From CAYVNU01 sp964453265 (GTDB lineage Bacteria > Patescibacteriota > Doudnabacteria > UBA920): a stretch of DNA of 64,000 bases. The notes beneath the pieces are model-generated. The model was given only the letters and a program-made list of their open reading frames with translations, searched no databases and was not told the DNA's origin. The position numbers and the translations under genes are program-made. This document shows, one piece after another, positions 41,501-48,840 of this stretch; position 1 is the stretch's first letter; each line of letters opens with the position of its first letter. The stretch lies in NCBI GenBank assembly GCA_964453265.1, contig CAYVNU010000002.1, positions 81,342-145,341 on the forward strand, in the 5' to 3' direction.

Positions 41501-42990
41501 ATTTCTGTACCTTCGCCGCCGTTTGAAGTAAAAGTCTGACTTTGGTTAATGTCTAAAGTAACGTTACCCGGGGTACAAGTTAAATTAGCAGCCTGAGTTC
41601 TGGCAACTATGTTGGCATAACAAGTAACAGTCTGATTGCCGCTTTGCACAGTCACAGTTTTGTTACCGGCCGTAGCAAAAGCAGTTTCATAAATTGTACC
41701 GCTGCCTGAATTAGGATTACCTTCAGAAAACCAAGAGAATTGGTTGTTGCCGCCGGTAGCTACAAATTGCGCGCTATCGCCAACAAACAAAGTAGAAGGG
41801 TTGCTATTGCTAAGTCTGCAGCTTAAAACCGGTTCAGTACCGCCGCCACAACTTAAAGTTGGAACAGTGTAACTTTTTGTATCTACTAAACTGCCGTTAT
41901 TCCAAAAAGTAAAAGCATAAGTATAGCCCGGAACTAACCAGTTAACACTTTCTGTACCGGAATCATTACCGGAAAGAACTGTACCATTTACTTTTACTTC
42001 AATGTTGTCAAAATTTTGAGTAGACCAAGAAACTTGTGCATTATTTGAAGTACAAGTCGGAGGATTTACATTAAAACTTAAAACGCTTGGTTGAGCTGTC
42101 GCACAACTTCTAACTGTAAAACTAGCAGAACTAGAAACTCCGCCAACTGTTGCAGTCTTAGTCCACGAACCAATATGGCTGCTATTCCAAGGCTGGCTTG
42201 ATCTTTCAGTAAAAGAACCTTGCCCATTTAAGACATGGCCGTAATAAGTTTTATCTTCACCAGTTGAATCTCCATTTAAAGTAGAGGACCAAAAAATAGA
42301 CTGTCCGGCCAAATTAGCAGAACCATTTACAGTATAAGTCGCGTATTCACCGACACAATAATCGCTTTTATCTAAATTTAAATTAACCTGGCTTTGCACA
42401 GCCACCGGAGCAACAACACGCAAAGTAAAAGTAAATACTCGGGCAAAATCAAAACATGGCTGTATATCACCCAAATAAATATCTTTTTGACCGGCAATAA
42501 GCTGTAAACTAGAACCAGCAGGAGTATATATAGTTACACTGCCACTTTTTGAAGCTGCATTATTGGCGGTTAAATTGGTAGTAACAGTGTGAGTGGTTCC
42601 GTCCGGGGAAGAAGAAATAGAAGTAGTAATATTTACGCCATGCATAACAGCGCCGGAATTTATAGCCGCGCCATTGTGCGCCCAAATTCTCATACTAATA
42701 TCTTCACCGGCTTGGGCATTAACGCTGTAAGCCCAAGAACCGCCGTGATTGCCGCCGGAAAGTACCGGAGCATCTTCACATGGTCCATTCGGATCAGAAT
42801 TTAAATCTCCATTTAATCTTACAGGAAAGGGGTTAAAAATCGGAGCATCATAAGCATCACAACCGCTAGCACGGCTAACAGTTGTTTCTCTAGGCAAAAT
42901 TGCTAAAGTCGCGGCAAAAACCATGACTAAAGACAAGCCCAAAACTAACCCGACCTTTTTGAAACCAAATTTATATAACATATTGTTCAT
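38533..42990 (-). CDS. Giant surface protein with Ser/Ala/Thr blocks, DUF11 repeats and sorting signal
   Basis: 1485 residues, exported. An N-terminal signal anchor lies at about 10-30. Several Ig-like or cadherin-like modules fill 40-755, containing paired Cys. Two similar ~80-residue blocks at about 758-915 alternate Ala with Ser or Thr (TATASASASAYCVDGTSAT; SAQAKC) and end in Pro-rich linkers. An Asn/Thr/Gly linker follows at 1110-1150. Two DUF11-type repeats come next (NDTVEFQIVVKNTGNQTVNN; EDYITYTLTVTNNGNSPANS). The end is APQTGAD, a hydrophobic segment (FVFAGMLTAAFAVF) and RKKD, matching an LPxTG-like sorting signal. The sortase gene lies 420 nt upstream. Its promoter is a perfect consensus. 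Probable adhesin or stalk protein. Confidence 0.82.
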   Translation of the reverse strand: MNNMLYKFGFKKVGLVLGLSLVMVFAATLAILPRETTVSRASGCDAYDAPIFNPFPVRLNGDLNSDPNGPCEDAPVLSGGNHGGSWAYSVNAQAGEDISMRIWAHNGAAINSGAVMHGVNITTSISSSPDGTTHTVTTNLTANNAASKSGSVTIYTPAGSSLQLIAGQKDIYLGDIQPCFDFARVFTFTLRVVAPVAVQSQVNLNLDKSDYCVGEYATYTVNGSANLAGQSIFWSSTLNGDSTGEDKTYYGHVLNGQGSFTERSSQPWNSSHIGSWTKTATVGGVSSSASFTVRSCATAQPSVLSFNVNPPTCTSNNAQVSWSTQNFDNIEVKVNGTVLSGNDSGTESVNWLVPGYTYAFTFWNNGSLVDTKSYTVPTLSCGGGTEPVLSCRLSNSNPSTLFVGDSAQFVATGGNNQFSWFSEGNPNSGSGTIYETAFATAGNKTVTVQSGNQTVTCYANIVARTQAANLTCTPGNVTLDINQSQTFTSNGGEGTEIWTVDDVTVSQAFASINRSFSTSGQHYVTVRKGAQQATCNVNVRTPVIPNPVIPNPVTPNNPVCPAGSVFLSPNVINQGESATASAPSGWYGGRFVSSNTNVVTVSGSTITATYISIGSTTVTGEGWTAPNGATNCSLGWSGITVQRPQASNACVQRTFNTNSGVYANGGKASSLKPNETFQVACDYGVVSGYITLDGNGAQGCNFSGWDHTGAIFDCKAPSAAGTYNVSCRISNNAQADNSCSSTNPVNSYTVTQATQPSVFTATATATASASASAYCVDGTSATASASATATATATGSTQSEAQINAQNKANDQAKADANASAHASAQAKCTNTPPPTNFSASATATATASASAVCSDGSSATASASSSATATANSTVSQQVAYNSAFTQAQNQAQSQAQAQAYASAQAKCPNLPPPPVCYANINTSLNATLPVASGNLYRTTISYNWTGSNAMKVTYIDPNEGQEKVFVQNAVKGSSQDFSNIEANKNYIFKIYDTSSCGGVLSSIVVRKDVEQACVSNSNYALNASTPVKQGNTYSVTLTWTTTGSHSIKLAQNTLSNVINTGNSTGQFIITGLSAGSSHSFYILDATCGNALTSVSVQMPTEQTTSTGNCNNSDASCNTNTNTNTGTNTNSTNSSNQGNNSNINGNNNTVTQANQNCVNNSCNTVYYIAGGNTVPANEYRQLSIEKLVRNTSGNYNSSYQNSVSANINDTVEFQIVVKNTGNQTVNNVRLSDILPNGLSYVSGQLNSEINLGSMSVNESRTVTFQARIVSNSGSSIQNIARVNGDSVSQIQDDAWVFINNTGCTYNCVQGGSVNLVYSKRAVNETKTTSFGNPVDATTVNASREDYITYTLTVTNNGNSPANSFVITDDLSQVLPYADMVDNGGGNLNGNVISFPGITVPAGGAVSKSFKVRVKYGLESNLTYTMSNTYGNTVTIRINNPQVKGIFVAPQTGADTSGFVFAGMLTAAFAVFRKKDLLIKLVLNS

Positions 42991-43025
42991 ATGGTTATTT
43001 ATCCTGTTTAAATTATTAACCTATA

Positions 43026-43054
43026 ATTATACACCGTTTTTGCAAAATTGTCAA
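43026..43054 (-). promoter_or_regulatory. Perfect consensus promoter of the surface protein gene
   Basis: Minus-strand TTGACA (43054-43049), exactly 17 nt, TATAAT (43031-43026). The predicted start near 43019 gives a ~30-nt leader containing AGGA. This is the strongest promoter by eye in the window. Confidence 0.85.
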
Positions 43055-43152
43055 TATTATATTATAATATATACCTTATTTATGAGAAAAAATATATTTT
43101 AACCTTTCTTTAAGACATTTTCCCGAATTTATTAACTTCCTATAATACGCAT

Positions 43153-43179
43153 AAAAATCGCCTAAAATATGCGATTTTT
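43153..43179 (-). terminator. Terminator-like hairpin downstream of the sortase gene
   Basis: AAAAATCGC (43153-43161) with GCGATTTTT (43171-43179). It lies 230 nt after the sortase stop; T-rich on both sides. Confidence 0.6.
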
Positions 43180-43264
43180 GTTTTTGTTTTTTTAATTGTT
43201 TTTAACTTAAACGGTATTCACTTTCCCTGGATTTTCTTTTAGACAAAAAGGTTATTCTTTTCTT

Positions 43265-43333
43265 CGTCATTGCGCTTCCTGCCTGCCGGTAGGCAGGAAG
43301 CGCAACCACCATCTATATTATTAGCAGATTGCT
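43265..43333. repeat. Dispersed repeat, CGTCATTGCG family, copy 2 with nested palindrome
   Basis: Has the same ends as the copy at 21275 (CGTCATTGCG and ATCTATATTATTAGCAGATTGC in two parts). Its middle is replaced by a 13-bp perfect palindrome GCGCTTCCTGCCT/AGGCAGGAAGCGC (43272-43303). The 43055-43408 spacer holds this repeat and a terminator-like hairpin, and no gene. Confidence 0.65.
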
Positions 43334-43408
43334 GAGCTCCTTATGCGCTATTTTAAAGCTCGTGATAAGATTTAACCCACTATGAGTTCACTAAAAATCT
43401 CAAATAAC

Positions 43409-44890
43409 TTATTTCTCTACCTGAGTTAACTCCCCTATTACCACTAGCCTTTTTGCAGTTGAACCAACCGGCCAGCAAGTTGAAAGTGCAACAACAGATT
43501 TGCCCGTATTTTTAAACTGCTCCTGATCTGCTGGTAAATATTCTTTACTACTTAAAATCACGTAATGTAAAATTGCCAATTGCCCATTTGTTTGTTTGAT
43601 AGTTATTTGAAAAGAAGAATTAACAGCTAGTTTTCCTAAGGTTGAAAATATTTGATTATAACTACCTTTTGCCCAGGCATAATTGCTGGAATGGCCGGAA
43701 ATGTATGTTGTGCCAATTTGTCCCGGCATAGCTGTGCCAGGGTAATGGATAACCCCGCTTTGTAAGTCTTTGTTAAAATCTTTGGTATCTTTTGTCCAAA
43801 TAATTGGCACACTAATTTTTAAAGAAGGGATTTCCAACTGGCCTACTGTTTGGGTATCTATTGCAATACTGCCGGCATCTAACGTGTTTAAATTCGCTCC
43901 GGTATTGGGAGCTACATATTGGTTCTGACTGCCCAAAGACGAGCCTGGATTATTTTGACCACTACCAGCCTGATTGCTGCCCTGACCTGAATTTTGCGGC
44001 TGAAAACTGCTACCAGCCACCTGGGCTTTATGCAACTGATTTAAAGTCAAACGGTTAGTAATAACTTCCATATCAAAATATTTCTCTATAATTTGCTTTT
44101 GCTGCTCAGTTAGAGCATTACCGGTTAATGGGTTAATCCCCCTGGCAATTGCTTCGCTATCTGCCATGCCCAAGCCTAAGGTGTCGTAAGATTTTGGGTT
44201 AAGTTTTAACAAATATTTTTGAAAGTTGGAAAGGCCATTGCCCGAATTGTCGACTTCCGGATCTATAATTTTCGGGTCGGAAACATCAAAATAAAACTGA
44301 TTAACCCACAATTTATAGCCTTCGGATTCGCTTTTTTCCAGCTGACTAAGTACAGTTTCTTTCGGCGTTACAGTTTGAGTAATAGATTGAGGCTTTTTTT
44401 TAAATAATTTAGAAAAATCAACTTTACTAAAATAAAAGAAATATGCTAAAAGCCCGGCACCAAAAACTAATACATAAGGTAAAATAGTTTTTAAAACTTT
44501 TAAAATACCTTGCTGTTGAGGCGATTTTATGCCGGCTTTCACCAATTCTTCTTCCACCGATTGAGCAGAAACCGCATGGGGTTTTAATCCATCGTGCCCC
44601 TCAGCAGCAGCTGGCTTACTTGGCAACGCAGCCTCACTAGCTTTTTTTAAAGGTTTGTCACTTACAGCTGTTTCAGAGGCATGATTGTCTGAAGCTAAAT
44701 CAGCCACTGGCAATTCTGCCGGGGCACCTAAATGTGCCTCGGTGTCTGCCTCATGCTCATCACCCGCGTGAGCTTCCTTACTATCATGAGCAGTCGCGTG
44801 ACCTTGGCCTGCTTTATCTAAGCCAAGCATATTTGCAACTTCTTCTGAAGCAGCCGGATATTTATTTGTACTGGTTGTAGAATCTGACAT
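43409..44890 (-). CDS. Sortase with long cytoplasmic N-terminus
   Basis: 493 residues. Residues 1-130 form a His/Asp/Glu/Ala-rich, low-complexity cytosolic region. One membrane helix lies at about 134-154. A calcium-binding-like stretch (DPEVDNSGNGLSNFQKYLLK) and a Gln/Asn/Gly-rich linker follow. The sortase beta-barrel starts at about 350 (QLEIPSLKISVPIIW) with His400 in YISGHSS, Cys472 in ALSTCWPVG and Arg481. It should cleave the sorting signal of surface proteins and join them to an envelope nucleophile; the adjacent 1485-residue protein ending in APQTG is the obvious substrate. The class cannot be assigned securely (D or E-like). Divergent promoters connect it with the CAP gene. Confidence 0.9.
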   Translation of the reverse strand: MSDSTTSTNKYPAASEEVANMLGLDKAGQGHATAHDSKEAHAGDEHEADTEAHLGAPAELPVADLASDNHASETAVSDKPLKKASEAALPSKPAAAEGHDGLKPHAVSAQSVEEELVKAGIKSPQQQGILKVLKTILPYVLVFGAGLLAYFFYFSKVDFSKLFKKKPQSITQTVTPKETVLSQLEKSESEGYKLWVNQFYFDVSDPKIIDPEVDNSGNGLSNFQKYLLKLNPKSYDTLGLGMADSEAIARGINPLTGNALTEQQKQIIEKYFDMEVITNRLTLNQLHKAQVAGSSFQPQNSGQGSNQAGSGQNNPGSSLGSQNQYVAPNTGANLNTLDAGSIAIDTQTVGQLEIPSLKISVPIIWTKDTKDFNKDLQSGVIHYPGTAMPGQIGTTYISGHSSNYAWAKGSYNQIFSTLGKLAVNSSFQITIKQTNGQLAILHYVILSSKEYLPADQEQFKNTGKSVVALSTCWPVGSTAKRLVVIGELTQVEK

Positions 44891-44928
44891 ACATTAATTA
44901 TACAGCATTATGAAAAAAATAACTTACA

Positions 44929-44957
44929 ATAATAGCATAATTTTATTAATTTGTCAA
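44929..44957 (-). promoter_or_regulatory. Sortase promoter
   Basis: TTGACA (44957-44952), 17 nt, TATTAT (44934-44929). A second TATAAT (44902-44897) ends 6 nt before the ATG and could drive a leaderless transcript. Confidence 0.65.
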
Positions 44958-44979
44958 GTTTACGCTTAAATGATATTAT
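44951..44979 (+). promoter_or_regulatory. CAP-protein promoter overlapping the sortase promoter
   Basis: TTGTCA (44951-44956), 17 nt, TATTAT (44974-44979). Its -35 shares five positions with the -35 of the divergent sortase promoter, so the two probably compete for polymerase. Confidence 0.65.
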
Positions 44980-45010
44980 ATATTCATACTTTAAAATTTA
45001 TGCTAATTTT

Positions 45011-46033
45011 GTGATTGTAAAAAACAAATTTCATTCTTACGGTTTTTTTATTACTGCTATCTTAATTTTGGCCTTGGCAGCTTTTAAAATTTATACTTCC
45101 GAACTGTTTCCTAAAAAAATATTGGCGTCAGATTTAAGCGTTCAAAATATTTTAGATGGTGTTAATAAAGAAAGAACTTTAAGAAATATTTTGACTTTAA
45201 ATCAAAACCCTAAATTGAGTCTTGCCGCACAGAGCAAAGCCGACGACATGATGAATAGAAAATATTTCAGTCATACCGATCCGGAAGGCCACTATATTTG
45301 GGACAAAATTGTTGCCGAGGGCTACTCTCCTTACTTAACTTTGGGAGAAAATTTAGCAATTGAATTCTACGACACAGAAAGTCTAATAAATGCCTGGATG
45401 AACAGCCCAACGCACCGAGCCAACTTACTAAACGAAAATTTTAAAGACCAGGGTATGGGCTTAAGTTTTGGGCAAGAATCCCAAAAGCAATATCACTCGG
45501 CTATTGCCAATACTTTTGGCGCATTGCTGATAAAAAAAGCCGCGGCGCAAAATAATACCGCTCCGACAAGCAACCTAAATACAAAAGAAGCAAAAAAACT
45601 TCTGGCTAAAAAAGCCCCGCAGACGACAACTAAAAACCAAATACCGGCTAAAGAGCCACTAACCCCCGCCCCCATCATTCCCGAGCCTTCAAAAAAACCG
45701 GTTAGTATTAGAGGCGAAGAGACTTTTGCCTTAACTAATCAGCCAAACCAGCCTCCCATAAATACAGAAGCCACAACAAATTTAAAAAGTGAAAAAATAA
45801 ATCAAAATTCAGAAACCAAAACCGCTGAGCCGGTTTTCGGCTCCGAAGAAAATACCGGCAATAAAAAATACCGCCTATTTATTTTAATTCTAGGCGGCGT
45901 ATTAAGTTTGCTTTTAATTAGCGACCTCAAATACAGACTTGAGGAAAAAACCGGCCACGCGGACAAAAAACTCAATAATCTACTTTTACTTGTTCTTTCT
46001 TTAATCGTTGTTGGGTTTATGTACTGGGTTTAG
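45011..46033 (+). CDS. CAP (SCP/PR1) domain protein with two membrane segments
   Basis: About 340 residues. Start chosen at GTG 45011; the upstream in-frame TTG at 44951 is part of the -35 box. An N-terminal anchor (FFITAILILALAAFKIY) is followed by the CAP domain: ILDGVNKERTLRNILTLNQN, ARKYFSHTDPEGHYIWDKI-like core (RKYFSHTDPEGHYIW), LGENLAIEF, and WMNSPTHRANLLNENFKDQG. A Pro/Thr/Lys/Asn-rich linker leads to two C-terminal helices (FILILGGVLSLLLISD; LLLVLSLIVVGFMYW). CAP proteins are extracytoplasmic, with uncertain activity. Coordinated with the sortase by overlapping promoters. Confidence 0.88.
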   Translation: MIVKNKFHSYGFFITAILILALAAFKIYTSELFPKKILASDLSVQNILDGVNKERTLRNILTLNQNPKLSLAAQSKADDMMNRKYFSHTDPEGHYIWDKIVAEGYSPYLTLGENLAIEFYDTESLINAWMNSPTHRANLLNENFKDQGMGLSFGQESQKQYHSAIANTFGALLIKKAAAQNNTAPTSNLNTKEAKKLLAKKAPQTTTKNQIPAKEPLTPAPIIPEPSKKPVSIRGEETFALTNQPNQPPINTEATTNLKSEKINQNSETKTAEPVFGSEENTGNKKYRLFILILGGVLSLLLISDLKYRLEEKTGHADKKLNNLLLLVLSLIVVGFMYWV

Positions 46034-46035
46034 TC

Positions 46036-46983
46036 TTATCTAAACATACAGCCATCTAAAATTTTAGCTTTAAAATTAGTTACCGAAAATAAAATAAATA
46101 TAATTACTAAAGTAAAAGTAAGCGTTTCCAAAAACGCTTTTTTTGTTAAAGCTCTATTAAGGTGTAAATGAAAACAACTCCAAAAAAAATTATAAATCGC
46201 TGTTAAGAAAAGTGCGGCCGTAAAATAATTATAGCCCCACATAGTGTAAGTCACATAAGCAAAAAATGACATTAAAGAAGCAACTAATAGGCTAACTAAA
46301 ATATTTTTTATGCCGGCCGTTTTTTGTTGAAATAAGGATTGGTAAATTAGTAAAAAACTAAGTGAAAAAATTGCCAAAGCAAAATAATATGATTCTAAAC
46401 AAAAATAACGAGTTATGGACAAAGCCGCTCCAAAAACCACAGCAGCGGCAAAAATTTTAACAACTGAAAGAGCCATAAAAATTTTATGTCCCAAATTTTC
46501 ATCTTTTTTTATATATATTTCTTTTAGCGCCCAAAAATGTATTCCAATTGCTACTGATGTTAAAACCGCAAATACTTCTTGAATATGCGGTCGTCCTAAA
46601 TTAACATAAAATAAAGACACTGCGGACCAATAAATCATGCCAGGCAAAAGTAAATATGTTATCCAATTTTTTAAAAAATGCCACGTCCACAAATGTTCAA
46701 AGCGGAACCAGAGAGTAGAAAAACAAATTTTTAAATTTCGTTTCAGCCAATGTGCTATTTTTTCATGGCGGACTTTTGCCTTACTTAAACTATGCAGATT
46801 TTTAAAATGCAGGTCATAAAGCAAGGTAATTTTAAACCATAAATATACCCAAATCCAAAAGGCTGTATGTAAAAAAATTACCGGCTGATTTAAATTTATA
46901 ATATGAATTAGAGCTAGAAGTCCGCCAAAAACCCCTGCCAAAACCAAAACTAAGCTAATAATTTTTTGATGTTTTAATGTCAC
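46036..46983 (-). CDS. Polytopic membrane protein of unknown function
   Basis: 315 residues with about 8-9 hydrophobic helices and short loops; a basic, Trp/Phe/His-rich cytosolic loop (AHWLKRNLKICFSTLWFRFEHLW, read in two parts) sits between helices 2 and 3. No family recognised. Its 3' end is 2 nt from the convergent CAP gene, and the CAP gene's terminator is inside its coding region. It is 14 nt downstream of rmlA, so it probably belongs to the rhamnose operon and might be a glycan-related membrane enzyme. That is inference. Confidence 0.6.
   Translation of the reverse strand: MTLKHQKIISLVLVLAGVFGGLLALIHIINLNQPVIFLHTAFWIWVYLWFKITLLYDLHFKNLHSLSKAKVRHEKIAHWLKRNLKICFSTLWFRFEHLWTWHFLKNWITYLLLPGMIYWSAVSLFYVNLGRPHIQEVFAVLTSVAIGIHFWALKEIYIKKDENLGHKIFMALSVVKIFAAAVVFGAALSITRYFCLESYYFALAIFSLSFLLIYQSLFQQKTAGIKNILVSLLVASLMSFFAYVTYTMWGYNYFTAALFLTAIYNFFWSCFHLHLNRALTKKAFLETLTFTLVIIFILFSVTNFKAKILDGCMFR
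46120..46144 (+). terminator. Terminator of the CAP gene inside the convergent gene
   Basis: AAGCGTTT (46120-46127) with AAACGCTT (46132-46139) and a T7 run, read on the plus strand. It lies about 90 nt past the CAP stop, within the antisense of the membrane protein gene. Confidence 0.7.
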
Positions 46984-46997
46984 AATTCAAAATACAT

Positions 46998-47726
46998 TTA
47001 ATTTTTAAAAACTTTTTTACGGGCTAGCTCAGAAGCCTTAAACAGGCTTTCAAAAGTTCCGGCGTCTGTCCATTCGCCATCTACAATTTCAAATTTCATT
47101 TGGCCTTTATTTATATAGGAATTATTAACATCCGTAATTTCCAATTCGCCTCGGGCCGAAGGCTTTAAGGTTTTAATTGCGTCAAAAACCTCTCCATCGT
47201 AAATATAAAAACCAGTTACGCATAAATTTGACTTGGGATTTTTGGGTTTCTCTTCAATACCAATTACGCTCTCCCCTTTTACCTCAGCCACCCCAAACCT
47301 TTCGGGATCATGAACTTTTTTTAAAAAAATCATTGCTCCGTTTAACTGACTTTTAAATCTTTCAACTCCGTTTACCAACTGAGCTGTGTCTTCAAAAATA
47401 TTATCTCCTAAATGCACGGCAACTGGTTCTTGGTCAGCAAAATCTTCACCAAGTAAAAGCGCCTGTGCAATCCCCCCGGCTTCTTCCTGAACTTCATAGG
47501 AAATTCGCAAACCAAATTCATGGCCTGAGCCCAGCAAATTCAAAAAATGACCCGCGTGTTCCCGTCCCGAAACAATTAAAACTTCCTTAAAACCGCAAGC
47601 CTGCATTGTCAAAAGCGGATAATATATCATCGGTTTGTTATAAACCGGCAACAAATGCTTGTTGGTAACGTTAGTAATTGGTCTTAAACGGCTGCCGGTA
47701 CCGCCGGCTAAAATAATGCCTTTCAT
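46998..47726 (-). CDS. rmlA: Glucose-1-phosphate thymidylyltransferase
   Basis: 242 residues, the short RmlA form. MKGIILAGGTGSRLRPITNV with the G-G-T-G-S-R-L-R-P pyrophosphorylase motif, NKHLLPVYNKPMIYYPL, VHLGDNIFED, VEEKPKNPKSNLCVTGFYIY-like (IEEKPKNPKS) and a final WTDAGTFESLF. It makes dTDP-glucose from dTTP and glucose-1-phosphate, the first step towards dTDP-L-rhamnose. It precedes the unknown membrane protein gene and follows rmlD after a short spacer with a tandem repeat. Confidence 0.93.
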   Translation of the reverse strand: MKGIILAGGTGSRLRPITNVTNKHLLPVYNKPMIYYPLLTMQACGFKEVLIVSGREHAGHFLNLLGSGHEFGLRISYEVQEEAGGIAQALLLGEDFADQEPVAVHLGDNIFEDTAQLVNGVERFKSQLNGAMIFLKKVHDPERFGVAEVKGESVIGIEEKPKNPKSNLCVTGFYIYDGEVFDAIKTLKPSARGELEITDVNNSYINKGQMKFEIVDGEWTDAGTFESLFKASELARKKVFKN

Positions 47727-47736
47727 TTGATTTTAA

Positions 47737-47769
47737 AATTAGGAATTAGGAATTAGGAATTAGGAATTA
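47737..47769. repeat. Short 7-bp tandem repeat
   Basis: Four exact copies of AATTAGG plus a partial fifth, in the rmlD-rmlA spacer just before the rmlA start. Confidence 0.85.
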
Positions 47770-47785
47770 CTCCCTGATTCATAAT

Positions 47786-48619
47786 TTATACCCCCTTATT
47801 CAAGTATTCTTTAAGCGCTTCCTGCCATGACCTAAATGCAATAAATTTTGTATTTAGCAAAACTGATTTTTTTGGACGCAAAGCTTTTCTGGGAAATTCA
47901 GACGCAGAAACAGGCAAAAGCTTTACATTTTTTTTAAGCGCTTTAAAAATCTCGTTAGCAAAATCAAACCAACTGGCCTCTCCGTTATTTACAAAATGAT
48001 AAATACCAAAAGGAAAATTTTGACTAAGTAAAACTTTAACCGCATAGGCCAAGTCATTCACATAAGTTAAGCTATTTACTTCATCGTTTACTGCTTTTAT
48101 TTCTTGTTGTTTTTCTGAGAGGCTTAGCATAATTTCCACAAAACTTTTTTTACTCAATTCGCTTTCACCCTTTTTTCCAAACAAAACCGCTGTGCGAATT
48201 AAATAGTATTTTTTTGCGGTTTTAATAATGGCTAACTCCCCAGCTCTTTTACTTATAGCATAAACATATTGCGGGCTTGGCTCATCGTTTTCTATGTATT
48301 CCCCTTTTGCTCCGTCAAATACATAATTAGTTGAAAAATGAACTAAGGGAACATCAAGCTCGTTAGCTAAAATTGATAAGTTAGCCGGCACTTGTTCATT
48401 AAGCAAAAAAGCTATATCTTTTTTTTCTTCGGCTCCGTCTACGTCATTAAAAGCAACACAATTAATAATTACTGATGGTTTTAGATCTTTAATCTTTGAC
48501 CTGTAATCTAAAATTTTAGTTGCATCGGCTTCTTCCCTGTCCCAGCCCACTGCTTCATTACCAAAAACCTTCACAAGCTCACCTCCAAGCATTCCCTTTG
48601 CGCCTAAAATTAGTATCAT
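47786..48619 (-). CDS. rmlD: dTDP-4-dehydrorhamnose reductase
   Basis: 277 residues. SDR fold with MILILGAKGMLGGELVKVFG (G-x2-G-x2-G), INCVAFNDVDGAEEKKDIAF, STNYVFDGAKGEY and the catalytic YVYAISKRAGE (Y-x3-K). It performs the NADPH reduction of dTDP-4-keto-L-rhamnose, the last step of dTDP-L-rhamnose synthesis. A twin stem-loop element lies about 42 nt upstream of the ATG. No rmlC epimerase is present in this window. Confidence 0.92.
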   Translation of the reverse strand: MILILGAKGMLGGELVKVFGNEAVGWDREEADATKILDYRSKIKDLKPSVIINCVAFNDVDGAEEKKDIAFLLNEQVPANLSILANELDVPLVHFSTNYVFDGAKGEYIENDEPSPQYVYAISKRAGELAIIKTAKKYYLIRTAVLFGKKGESELSKKSFVEIMLSLSEKQQEIKAVNDEVNSLTYVNDLAYAVKVLLSQNFPFGIYHFVNNGEASWFDFANEIFKALKKNVKLLPVSASEFPRKALRPKKSVLLNTKFIAFRSWQEALKEYLNKGV

Positions 48620-48661
48620 ATAACTTATAACCTTAAATTAATAACTATAAGGAATACGCGC

Positions 48662-48762
48662 TAGCTAAATAATAGTGTTCGACCTTGTGGAGAACCTATT
48701 ATTTAGCTAATTAATCAAGGAAAAAATATCTTCTCCATAAAGTCGAAGGATATTTTTTCCTT
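48662..48762 (-). promoter_or_regulatory. Twin stem-loop element in the rmlD leader, copy 1
   Basis: In the sense of rmlD, hairpin A (48762-48717) has a 14-bp perfect stem AAGGAAAAAATATC and carries CTTCGACTTTATGGAGAA. Seven nt later hairpin B (48709-48662) has a 14-bp perfect stem TAGCTAAATAATAG and carries GTTCTCCACAAGGTCGAAC. The 11-nt loop cores GACTTTATGGA and TCCACAAGGTC are complementary to each other with one mismatch and a wobble. The same arrangement, with different stems, precedes aspS at 54085-54167. Function unknown: kissing-loop RNA regulator or dispersed repeat. Confidence 0.7.
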
Positions 48763-48840
48763 CCAAAACTACAGAATTCGTAAGTCCTGAACTAGTAACT
48801 AGTCGCGTTTTGTTACTTGTTATTAATTACCAGTTTTTGT

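Noticed and set aside
44951..45010. TTG start for the CAP protein
   Set aside because: The TTG is part of a consensus-spaced -35 box, so it would lie upstream of the transcript; the GTG at 45011 is within it.
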